DNA of 64,000 nt from positions 82,406-146,405 of the forward strand of contig NZ_CH724145.1 of the NCBI RefSeq assembly GCF_000153325.1. Reading direction: 5' to 3'. Below the pieces are notes generated by a model. It was not told where the DNA came from. It worked only from the letters and a program-made list of their open reading frames with translations, and searched no databases. Shown piece by piece: positions 42,597 through 50,818 of this stretch; the stretch's first letter is position 1, and each line of letters starts with the position of its first letter. A program made the position numbers and the translations under genes. The stretch comes from Photobacterium sp. SKA34. Its GTDB lineage: Bacteria > Pseudomonadota > Gammaproteobacteria > Enterobacterales > Vibrionaceae.

Positions 42597-42917
42597 TCAG
42601 TGTTGTTTAAATAGTAAATCTAGCTGACGTGTGACCGATAAAATATCGTTAACACCTACTTTTTCTTTCATTGCTTCTTCAATATAAGGACTAATCTCAA
42701 ACTGTGTTGGCAACGGTAATTGTAAAGCAATCAGTTGTCCGAATTTGGGAATAAAAATCCATTGTAACCATTGGTGGCAATCTAATGTATCAATGGCAAA
42801 TGGTTCGGTGCTTGTAAGTAACTGCTCATCAGGAGGCGTTAATTGCCAATGAGAATGTTGACGTAGTACCAACTCTAATTCTTCAAGTAAACGTTGACTA
42901 TGATGATATTTATCCAT
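42597..42917 (-). CDS. yqcC: YqcC family protein (DUF446)
   Basis: Small helical protein of unknown function, recognised by LLEELELVLRQHSHWQL, PFAIDTLDCHQWLQWIFIPKFGQLI and EAMKEKVGVNDILSVTRQLDLLF, which follow the E. coli YqcC pattern. ATG 42917 behind GGGGGAAAG gives 106 residues (E. coli 109); the longer frame from 42971 lacks support. In E. coli this gene is next to csrB and syd, the same neighbourhood as here. Confidence 0.92.
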   Translation of the reverse strand: MDKYHHSQRLLEELELVLRQHSHWQLTPPDEQLLTSTEPFAIDTLDCHQWLQWIFIPKFGQLIALQLPLPTQFEISPYIEEAMKEKVGVNDILSVTRQLDLLFKQH

Positions 42918-43097
42918 CTTTCCCCCTGATAGTAAGCCGCGCAGAATAGCACTTGAAACGAGATGACCCAAGTGATTCGAGCGTCTTAGTATCGAGATTC
43001 TGATACCTTTAGCCTACCCAATATAAATCCTTTGGTTAATAGGTATGCTTGGCTCACCGCAAAAGTTATACTGACTTCCTGACTTAGGAGCACAGAT

Positions 43098-44144
43098 ATG
43101 ACCATGGATAAATTTCATACCCTGACCCAATTACTTGATAATGCAGGCTGCCAATACAACATTTTTGATCTCGGCCGCCGTGTGAATGAAATTGATGTTT
43201 CACAATTTAAAGCAGTCGAAGATAATCGCCAGCCTTATCCATGGCCATTACAGCAACATGCGCATATAGCCATTTCTTTTTGGCAACCGCAACATACACC
43301 GTGGATCTGGTTTCTTCGATTACCACTCGACGAGCGTGGTTTACTAAAACAGGCGGCTGTTGGTGATTTCATTAAGTATGTGATTGAAGCGATGGGCGCA
43401 ACGCTTAATAGCGAGCCGACTGAAGAAGAGCAAGAAAAGCTAGCTGCTAATCCTTATACGTTTAAACCCACTGATGACAAGATGGCTATTTTTCACGCCC
43501 AGATCCGTCATCAATTGGATTTACCAGCAAGCCAATTTTACGAACATGCTCAGCAATATTTATCCGGTAAATTAGATTGGCAACAGTGGCAAGGTGTTGG
43601 TTTACAAGGTATTGCCGATATTTGTGCGCGAATGAAGCAAGAAAATAATGCTACCTTTATTCGTAAAGCAATTGTAAACCTTCCTATGACGCCACTTTAT
43701 GCCCTACTTGGCTGCTTAGAGCACTGTACATTACCTGATCCTTTAAGTACTCGTATCAGTGAACATTTAAGTGCTGAAATCAATAGCCAAGATCCGGATC
43801 TATTTTTAGTTTCAGCGTTGATCCGTGCAATATCTGGCAGTGATAGCAAAATATTAACCCCAGCTCTTGAAAGTATTTTAGCCCAACCTGAATTGTGTCA
43901 CCGCGAAGTGTTAATCGCTATTGCAGGTAGATGCTGGTCAGGGCTATTAACAACAGACAACGCTGCAAGATTTTTATTACGCCTTGCTGAAACAAACGAT
44001 CAAGCACTGTTTAATCAATTATTTGCAGATTTAGTCATGCTTCCTGTATTACGCGGCACCATGCTTCAAGTATTACATGGTCAAGCTGAACCTGCTTTAG
44101 TCGCCGCGATTGAGAAATTACAGCAACATGCTCGTGGGCAATAA
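43098..44144 (+). CDS. DUF3549 family protein
   Basis: Conserved gamma-proteobacterial protein of unknown function, 348 residues, no signal peptide or membrane span. The N-terminal part (LTQLLDNAGCQYNIFDLGRRVNEID, PYPWPLQQHAHIAISFWQP) is typical of DUF3549; the C-terminal half is helical and repeat-like. The ATG at 43098 has TTAGGAG upstream, and a second ATG two codons later is also usable. It is followed after 18 bp by the DUF3301 gene, so the two probably form an operon. Confidence 0.82.
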   Translation: MTMDKFHTLTQLLDNAGCQYNIFDLGRRVNEIDVSQFKAVEDNRQPYPWPLQQHAHIAISFWQPQHTPWIWFLRLPLDERGLLKQAAVGDFIKYVIEAMGATLNSEPTEEEQEKLAANPYTFKPTDDKMAIFHAQIRHQLDLPASQFYEHAQQYLSGKLDWQQWQGVGLQGIADICARMKQENNATFIRKAIVNLPMTPLYALLGCLEHCTLPDPLSTRISEHLSAEINSQDPDLFLVSALIRAISGSDSKILTPALESILAQPELCHREVLIAIAGRCWSGLLTTDNAARFLLRLAETNDQALFNQLFADLVMLPVLRGTMLQVLHGQAEPALVAAIEKLQQHARGQ

Positions 44145-44162
44145 GAAAATAGGAATAAAAGT

Positions 44163-44477
44163 TTGGACAATTTATTCGGAATACTGCTTATCGCGATCAT
44201 CGGTTTTTTATTTTGGCAGCAAAGACGACAAACAGAGTTAGCACAATATTTTATAGAGCAACGCTGTAAAAATATGGGGCTACAATTACTGAGCTTTGCG
44301 AGAGGAAAGCAAAAAATCAAAGATCATCGTGGAGAATGGGGATGGCGTACTATCTTTGTCTTTGAGTTTTCTGCCGACGGGCATGATGCCTATCAAGGTT
44401 ATTTAGAAATGAAACGGCTTCGAGCAAGCCACTTTTACCTTCCACCACATCGTATTCCTGAGGGTGAAGAGTATTAA
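44163..44477 (+). CDS. DUF3301 family membrane-anchored protein, TTG start
   Basis: A 104-residue protein: a single N-terminal membrane segment (LFGILLIAIIGFLFW) followed by a basic cytoplasmic part with QRRQTELAQYFIEQRCKNMGLQLLSFARGKQK and ...YQGYLEMKRLRASHFYLPPHRI, matching DUF3301. Start is TTG at 44163, with AGGA eight bases upstream and no ATG in a suitable place. Function unknown. The bidirectional hairpin at the 3' end of the csr RNA next door probably terminates this transcript too. Confidence 0.82.
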   Translation: MDNLFGILLIAIIGFLFWQQRRQTELAQYFIEQRCKNMGLQLLSFARGKQKIKDHRGEWGWRTIFVFEFSADGHDAYQGYLEMKRLRASHFYLPPHRIPEGEEY

Positions 44478-44489
44478 TTTTTATAGTGA

Positions 44490-44871
44490 TAAAAAAGAAC
44501 GGGCGCAACTTTCGTTGCGCCCTATGGCTTCACATGCAGCATTCCCGCTACTATGGTGCTCCCTGCCATCAGTCCTTGATATACTAAAGTCCCCAATATA
44601 GCTCCAAACTCTATCCTAGAGTTGCTCTTCGGTAGTTCCTTGACCCATCAATATTCCAATATTGACTCTCTCTTCCGTCCTGGAGGTGTCCTTTACTTCA
44701 TCCTAAAGCTGTTCCTGACTTCATCAATGAAGATTAATCCCTACTCAATCCTAGAGTGTTCCATGTCATCCAGACCAGTAAATATCCTATTTACCTCACT
44801 ACATCCTGTAGTTTTCCCTGCACAATCCTTGTTAGACAGCTCCGCTGTCTATCCTCATCCTGAGGTAGCTA
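44490..44871 (-). ncRNA. csrB: CsrB-family small RNA, copy 1, 3' fragment (split by IS3 element)
   Basis: RNA that sequesters the CsrA regulator. Read on the minus strand it shows many GGA-loop hairpins, for example ACTCTAGGATTGAGT and ACTACAGGATGTAGT, the block AAAGGACACCTCCAGGA shared with E. coli CsrB, then GCAGGGAGCACC...GTAGCGGGAATGCTGC near the 3' end. It ends in the terminator GGGCGCAAC/GTTGCGCCC plus a T run. The 5' part lies at 46130-46172 beyond the insertion. It is more diverged than copies 2 and 3 are from each other. Confidence 0.9.
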
Positions 44872-44879
44872 TGTAGTGG

Positions 44880-46057
<1,178 letters not shown>

Positions 46058-46129
46058 AGTGTCACCTGTTAACGTATGAAGTGATGATATCACCTCTAAC
46101 TAAGTGACCAAATTCACTATGCCACTACA

Positions 46130-46172
46130 CTAATCCTTAGCTGTTCCGATCCTAATGTCGTTCCCTTTCGAC
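46130..46172 (-). ncRNA. csrB: CsrB-family small RNA, copy 1, 5' fragment with promoter
   Basis: Minus strand 5' end GTCGAAAGGGAACGAC, comparable to GTCGACAGGG of E. coli CsrB, followed by ATTAGGATCGG and AAGGATTAG. A -10 element TAGTAT lies at 46180-46185, putting the start near 46172. Joining across the IS and removing one CTA restores the hairpin series of the RNA. Confidence 0.8.
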
Positions 46173-46341
46173 AAGGTAGATACTACTAGATTAGTAATAA
46201 TGAACAACACATATATAGATTATGAAAAATAAAGACTCTTTATTAAATCACCAATTGATAATTTAACCATCTGATATTAAATAATTATTTATTTTTAATT
46301 ACTATTTTTACGATTAAAAAAAAGAATTAATCCCACAGTAA

Positions 46342-46359
46342 TGTAAGAGATCTCTTACA
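46342..46359. promoter_or_regulatory. GacA/UvrY/VarA-type activator site for csr copy 1
   Basis: TGTAAGAGATCTCTTACA is a perfect 18-bp palindrome and fits the known TGTAAG...CTTACA site of the GacA/UvrY/VarA response regulators. Its centre is about 178 bp upstream of the predicted RNA start. Confidence 0.88.
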
Positions 46360-46486
46360 AAATAAAGAGATAAAAAGTGATATAGCATAAAAATAAAGAC
46401 AAAATAGAGGGAAGAAAGGTTTTGAATGTTACATTAACGTATGAAAAGAAGTAGAGAAAAGAGATATGAAAAAATCAGAAAGACAT

Positions 46487-46875
46487 AAAAAAAGAGCGGG
46501 CGCGACTTGCGTCGCGCCCTTAGGTCTTACTTGCAGCATTCCCGCTACTATAGTGCTCCCTGCCTCATTCCTTTGACTGCCGATTACTTCAGCATTGTCC
46601 TTGCGCTTCGTCCTGAAGTTGTTCCTTTGGCTATCCTAACCCGTCACCACATCCTGTTATGACTCTCTTCTCCTTCCTGGAGGTGTCCTTTACTTCGTCC
46701 TGAAGTGTTCCTTATGTCATCCTGACTGGTAAACATCCTGCTTACCGAACTCCATCCTAGAGTGTTCCCTTCACAGTCCTTGTTTGATAAACCATCCTAG
46801 CTTATCAACCTCTCATCCTGAGACCACTACTTCCTGTAGTACATTCCTGTTCCGTTTTGTCAGCTCCTTCCGACG
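46487..46875 (-). ncRNA. csrB: CsrB-family small RNA, copy 2
   Basis: Intact RNA of about 389 nt. On the minus strand it begins GTCGGAAGGAGCTGAC and has about 25 GGA motifs, most in small hairpin loops (ACTACAGGAAGTAGT, CTCAGGATGAG, ACTTCAGGACGAAGT). It contains AAAGGACACCTCCAGGA and GCAGGGAGCACTATAGTAGCGGGAATGCTGC-like 3' blocks seen in E. coli CsrB. The terminator is GGGCGCGAC/GTCGCGCCC followed by a T run (46487-46493). A -10 element TAATAT is at 46882-46887. Expected to bind CsrA dimers and relieve their repression of target mRNAs. Confidence 0.93.
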
Positions 46876-47044
46876 CCAATAATATTACGCCAATCACCTT
46901 AATAAACACAGATGCCAAAATACATTTATTTTCTATTAAAAAATAACACAAACACTTTAATAGCCAAAAAAGCTTTAAAATCAGTAGTTTAACAATATAA
47001 AAAAGACATTTTATGTTACTAAAAAGACAGATATCCCACGCTTA

Positions 47045-47062
47045 TGTAAGAGATCTCTCACA
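47045..47062. promoter_or_regulatory. GacA/UvrY/VarA-type activator site for csr copy 2
   Basis: TGTAAGAGATCTCTCACA, one base off the perfect palindrome, centred about 178 bp upstream of the predicted start of copy 2. Confidence 0.85.
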
Positions 47063-47205
47063 AGAAGATAAGAGATTAACGATATAAAAACTGAAATATT
47101 TTTTTATATTTAATCTTTTTACGTATAAATCGACATATACGTCACGCTGTAAAAATAACTTTGGGTATAAAAAGAAGGAAAGGAATAAAGATATTTTCCT
47201 TTAAA

Positions 47206-47592
47206 CAAAAAGAGAGGGCGCGACTTGCGTCGCACCCTTAGGTCTTACTTGCAGCATTCCCGCTACTATAGTGCTCCCTGCCTCATTCCTTTGACTGCCG
47301 ATTCCTTCAGCATTGTCCTTGCGCTTCGTCCTGAAGTTGTTCCTTTGGCTATCCTAACCCGTCACCACATCCTGTTATGACTCTCTTCTCCTTCCTGGAG
47401 GTGTCCTTTACTTCGTCCTGAAGTGTTCCTTTTGTCATCCTGACTAGTAAACATCCTGCTTACCGAACTCTATCCTAGAGTGTTCCCTTAACAGTCCTTG
47501 TTTGATAGACCATCCTAGCCTATCAACCTCTCATCCTGAGAGCACTACATCCTGTAGTATATTCCTGTTCCGTTCTGTCAGCTCCTTCCGAC
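47206..47592 (-). ncRNA. csrB: CsrB-family small RNA, copy 3
   Basis: Intact RNA of about 387 nt, differing from copy 2 at roughly a dozen positions, some of them compensatory in stems (for example ACTACAGGATGTAGT against ACTACAGGAAGTAGT in the loop only). Terminator GGGTGCGAC/GTCGCGCCC with a shorter, interrupted T run (47207-47211), one stem mismatch. The -10 element is TAATCT at 47600-47605. Copies 2 and 3 and their upstream sites are offset by 718 bp throughout, the mark of a tandem duplication. Confidence 0.93.
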
Positions 47593-47761
47593 ACCAATAA
47601 GATTACGCGATTAGCTATTTAAAACAATAATGCCCAATTAATAATTTATAAAACATTTTTTGATAAAATAAACATAACTACAAAAAAATCTTTAAGATCA
47701 ATACCATAATGTAAATAATGACGATATATAGTATGTTTGTAAGATTATTTTCTCACGCACT

Positions 47762-47779
47762 TGTAAGAGATCTCTCACA
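47762..47779. promoter_or_regulatory. GacA/UvrY/VarA-type activator site for csr copy 3
   Basis: TGTAAGAGATCTCTCACA, the same sequence as for copy 2, centred about 178 bp upstream of the predicted start of copy 3. The rest of 47593-47853 is A+T-rich and also holds the DUF2789 promoter; nothing else stands out. Confidence 0.85.
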
Positions 47780-47853
47780 CTAGTAATAGTAAAAAAGACA
47801 GTTTTAATACACTATACTTTGCTTAATATCTCGGTCATGATTATAAGGAAACG

Positions 47854-48087
47854 ATGATGGAACAATTTCAGCACAATTTATCTCATTTATTCAGCCAATT
47901 AGGACTTAATAATTCAGATGAGTTCATACAATCATTCATCATCCAACATCAGTTAGCCCAACATCAAAATATTGCTGAAGCACCTTTTTTCTCTACTATA
48001 CAGCGACGATTTATAAAGGAATGCCAAGAGCAAGATGCAGACTGGTGTGAAGTGATTGATCAACTTGATGCTTTACTAAGAAAGTAA
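47854..48087 (+). CDS. DUF2789 family protein
   Basis: A 77-residue protein matching DUF2789: HNLSHLFSQLGLNNSDEFIQSFIIQHQ, APFFSTIQRRFIKECQEQDADWCEVIDQLDALLR. Function unknown. The ATG at 47854 has AAGGAAACG upstream; the second Met codon is also usable. It is transcribed away from the csr array and followed after 31 bp by a second small gene. Confidence 0.85.
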   Translation: MMEQFQHNLSHLFSQLGLNNSDEFIQSFIIQHQLAQHQNIAEAPFFSTIQRRFIKECQEQDADWCEVIDQLDALLRK

Positions 48088-48118
48088 ATGCATTGTTATA
48101 TGTAGGATACTAAAAACA

Positions 48119-48391
48119 ATGTCGACAATTACCCAAGAATTAGAGAACGCAATTAGTTCTTTAACCTCAGAAGGAAAAGAACCTTCTGTTGCCTTAATAA
48201 AGTCACGATTAGCGACTCCTCTGCCGATCCCTGTTATTATCAAAGCGCTTCAAGCATGGAAAAAAAATGCCAAAATGCCAACGATTGAAAAGCAAGCCAA
48301 AGAGCTCACCGCTGATGAACGTATCACTCAACTCGAACAACATATCATCACACTTTCAACTCGCTTAGCTAAATTAGAAGCGCAGCAATAG
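48119..48391 (+). CDS. Small conserved protein, possible DNA-binding, function unknown
   Basis: A 90-residue protein. The N-terminal half (ITQELENAISSLTSEGKEPSVALIKSRLATPLPIPVIIKALQAWKK) looks like a small winged-helix or KfrA-N-like segment; the C-terminal part (ITQLEQHIITLSTRLAKLEAQQ) is a predicted coiled coil with leucine heptads. I do not recognise a named family with certainty. AGGA lies 12 bases upstream of the ATG. It ends just before a strong terminator and is likely in an operon with the DUF2789 gene. Confidence 0.7.
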   Translation: MSTITQELENAISSLTSEGKEPSVALIKSRLATPLPIPVIIKALQAWKKNAKMPTIEKQAKELTADERITQLEQHIITLSTRLAKLEAQQ

Positions 48392-48393
48392 TA

Positions 48394-48427
48394 AAAAGGC
48401 TCCTTTGTATGATATCAGGAGCCTTTT
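48394..48427. terminator. Bidirectional terminator
   Basis: Perfect 11-bp stem AAAAGGCTCCT/AGGAGCCTTTT with a 12-nt loop, between convergent genes. Confidence 0.9.
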
Positions 48428-48430
48428 ATA

Positions 48431-49207
48431 TTATTGATAGTTCCACGATAGGTTTGAAACTAATCGGCATTTATCGCACTTGAAATGAAATAAACCATGT
48501 AAAGGTTCCTCTACACGCCAATTATCACCACATTTGGGACATGTTCGGTTTATTTCACTCTTGAGATTTTCTCCACCAACACGATAGAGGTAGTAATAAG
48601 TAGGGATCTGGGTTGCTGATTCGATCTGAGCACGTAATTTCTCACCACGAGAAAATAGTTCACTATCAACCTCACCAATTTCATCTAGTGCCATTTTTAT
48701 TGCAGGTTGGCTCTTATTTGCCATCTGAATTTCATCAAAGGCTTGCCATTCTGTTTGCCATTTAACCAGTGCTTTATAATCACCATCAAGATGGGCACCT
48801 GTCTGATAGAGTGGGATCGGCAATAATGAATCACCACTACGTAACGGCGAACATGTATGCACGTAGGTTGTATATAGTACTTGCCATGAAGGCTTACTCT
48901 GCTCAGCTGCCGCTTCTGAGTTTAAATCAATCCCTAACACTTTTATTTTTGGTGTCAGTAAACAAGCATCACTCAACTTTTCAATACAACGCGTCACTTG
49001 TTCACTATTGTATTTAGGATGCAGGCTGTCTTTTTCAGGGCATACAGCGCGTACACGAAAAATCCCATCATCAATCGTAATAGGAAACTCACGTCCTAGC
49101 ACTTGACCGTTATAACGTAAATCATCCATTAATCCATTAATGGCACGATCCACACGTGATAGCGTTGTATTATCAAAACACTCAAACTGTAACTCTACAA
49201 CGTACAC
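48431..49207 (-). CDS. Zinc-ribbon protein, DUF2310 family
   Basis: A 258-residue protein with a C-terminal zinc ribbon: CPKCGDNW...FKCDKCR (four Cys near residues 225-250). The N-terminal MYVVELQFECFDNTTLSRVDRAINGLMDDLRYNGQVLGREFP is typical of DUF2310, annotated elsewhere only as a possible nucleic-acid-binding protein. It begins 3 bp after the syd stop, so it is translated from the syd transcript. Function unknown. Confidence 0.85.
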   Translation of the reverse strand: MYVVELQFECFDNTTLSRVDRAINGLMDDLRYNGQVLGREFPITIDDGIFRVRAVCPEKDSLHPKYNSEQVTRCIEKLSDACLLTPKIKVLGIDLNSEAAAEQSKPSWQVLYTTYVHTCSPLRSGDSLLPIPLYQTGAHLDGDYKALVKWQTEWQAFDEIQMANKSQPAIKMALDEIGEVDSELFSRGEKLRAQIESATQIPTYYYLYRVGGENLKSEINRTCPKCGDNWRVEEPLHGLFHFKCDKCRLVSNLSWNYQ

Positions 49208-49210
49208 TAT

Positions 49211-49765
49211 TTATTCCTCTGTTATTACGGGGGTTAATTGAGTTAAGAACTCTTCAACATTAACCGCTAAGACTTCACGAATATCTTTACCTAGCGTTTC
49301 TCGTAAGACATTACCCGTTAAATTACAGATAGAGATCACTTCAAACTCGGCGTCTAGTGCTGCAATAAAGACAGTTGGCTTTAGCTTTAAGCGACGCTGT
49401 GTCACTAAATGACCTAAAATATTTTGTTGTAAGCGATCAATATCATCTTCATTAAAAGCTTGTAGTAAATCCAACTCAATATCACCAAATTTCGCTCGCA
49501 TATCACCACTAAATTGTGAGCAATAAAAGTCATGAACATCTTGATGTAGTGCAAGTTCAATCCCTTTTTCAACCCCTGATAACGTTCCAATAGGATTTCG
49601 TGGCATTGGCTTCCATGTCACCATATCGCCAGAATCATGGATAACACAGGGGGAATCTAAGCCAACAAGATCCTGACTTTCTGGAAAACCGCGATCTACA
49701 TCACACCATTCTTGCAAATAACGTGAAGAAAAATCAGATAAAGCACAGGTAACTGGATGATTCAT
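49211..49765 (-). CDS. syd: SecY-interacting protein Syd
   Basis: Peripheral cytoplasmic protein that binds SecY and is thought to monitor translocon assembly. Recognised by LSDFSSRYLQEW, VERGIEL-like VEKGIELALHQDVHDFYCSQFSGDMRAKFGDIELDLLQAFNEDD and the GHLVTQRRLKLKPTVFIA block. ATG 49765 (MNHPVTCALSDF) follows GAGG and gives 184 residues (E. coli 181). Its position across the csr array from yqcC repeats the E. coli order yqcC-csrB-syd. Divergent from queF. Confidence 0.95.
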   Translation of the reverse strand: MNHPVTCALSDFSSRYLQEWCDVDRGFPESQDLVGLDSPCVIHDSGDMVTWKPMPRNPIGTLSGVEKGIELALHQDVHDFYCSQFSGDMRAKFGDIELDLLQAFNEDDIDRLQQNILGHLVTQRRLKLKPTVFIAALDAEFEVISICNLTGNVLRETLGKDIREVLAVNVEEFLTQLTPVITEE

Positions 49766-49854
49766 TCGCAACCTCATTAAAGATTCAGTAAACTTTAGAC
49801 TTGAAAACCGTTTTTACGGACTATCAATTCTAATCCAAGAGTGTCATAGACAGT

Positions 49855-50703
49855 ATGAGTAAATATAAAGACGCTAAAGAATTAGCTGGTTTAACCCTTG
49901 GTAAAACCACAGAGTATAAAGATCAGTACGACCCATCGCTACTACAAGCAGTACCGAGAAGCCTAAACCGTACCGATCTCAATATTAGTGATGATGCACT
50001 CCCTTTCACTGGCTATGATATTTGGACGTTGTACGAATTGTCATGGCTAAACAGTAAAGGTCTTCCACAAGTTGCCATTGGTGAAGTTCGTCTACCAGCT
50101 TCAAGTCCAAACTTGATTGAATCTAAATCTTTCAAGCTTTACCTGAATAGCTTTAACCAAACACGATTTGAAAGTTGGCAAGGTATTGCAGACACACTGC
50201 AGATTGATCTGTCACGTTGCGCAGGTGCTGATGTTGACGTCACGATTCAACCATTAGAAGATTTTAGCGAACAACCCATCGTGAACTTCTTTGGTACTTG
50301 TATTGATGATCAAGATATCGAAATTGAGGATTATGGCTTCAACCCTGCACTTCTTGAAAATGGTGTGGATGAGGAAGAAGTAGAAGAAATTCTACATAGC
50401 CATTTATTAAAATCAAATTGCCTGATCACCAGCCAACCGGATTGGGGCAGTGTGCGTATTGCTTATAAAGGCAAACGTATTAATCGTGAAAAGTTGCTAC
50501 GATATATCGTTTCGTTCCGCAATCATAATGAATTCCATGAGCAATGTGTTGAGCGAATTTTCAGTGATATCATGAAATACTGTAAACCCGAGTTATTAAC
50601 GGTATATGCACGTTATACACGCCGTGGTGGCTTAGATATTAACCCTTATCGTACCAATATGGGTAAATCACCTAGCGATAATTTCCGTCTCGCTCGCCAG
50701 TAA
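49855..50703 (+). CDS. queF: NADPH-dependent 7-cyano-7-deazaguanine reductase
   Basis: Reduces preQ0 to preQ1 in queuosine tRNA modification. Long (YqcD/E. coli-like) QueF type with two T-fold halves. Catalytic Cys is in [20 protein letters not shown] (about residue 190), and the NADPH motif [17 protein letters not shown] is present (about 94-110). It has 282 residues (E. coli 282). Divergent from syd with 89 bp between the proposed starts. Confidence 0.97.
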   Translation: MSKYKDAKELAGLTLGKTTEYKDQYDPSLLQAVPRSLNRTDLNISDDALPFTGYDIWTLYELSWLNSKGLPQVAIGEVRLPASSPNLIESKSFKLYLNSFNQTRFESWQGIADTLQIDLSRCAGADVDVTIQPLEDFSEQPIVNFFGTCIDDQDIEIEDYGFNPALLENGVDEEEVEEILHSHLLKSNCLITSQPDWGSVRIAYKGKRINREKLLRYIVSFRNHNEFHEQCVERIFSDIMKYCKPELLTVYARYTRRGGLDINPYRTNMGKSPSDNFRLARQ

Positions 50704-50730
50704 TTAGACTCTGTTAGCGAAATAAACATT

Positions 50731-50763
50731 AAGTCCAGCAAAAAACCTGTCTTTGCTGGACTT
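50731..50763 (+). other. Stem-loop after queF without T tract
   Basis: AAGTCCAGCAAA and TTTGCTGGACTT form a perfect 12-bp stem with a 9-nt loop, 28 bp after the queF stop. There is no T run, so it may block exonucleases or be a palindromic repeat rather than a terminator. Confidence 0.55.
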
Positions 50764-50818
50764 GATGCCTTAAGCCAGTAAAATCAACACTATTCGTTTT
50801 TTGTTGTCTTGGGATGAT

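Noticed and set aside
44622-44876. 84-codon plus-strand reading frame
   Set aside because: It lies antisense within csr copy 1, has no ribosome-binding site, and its codons follow the RNA hairpins.
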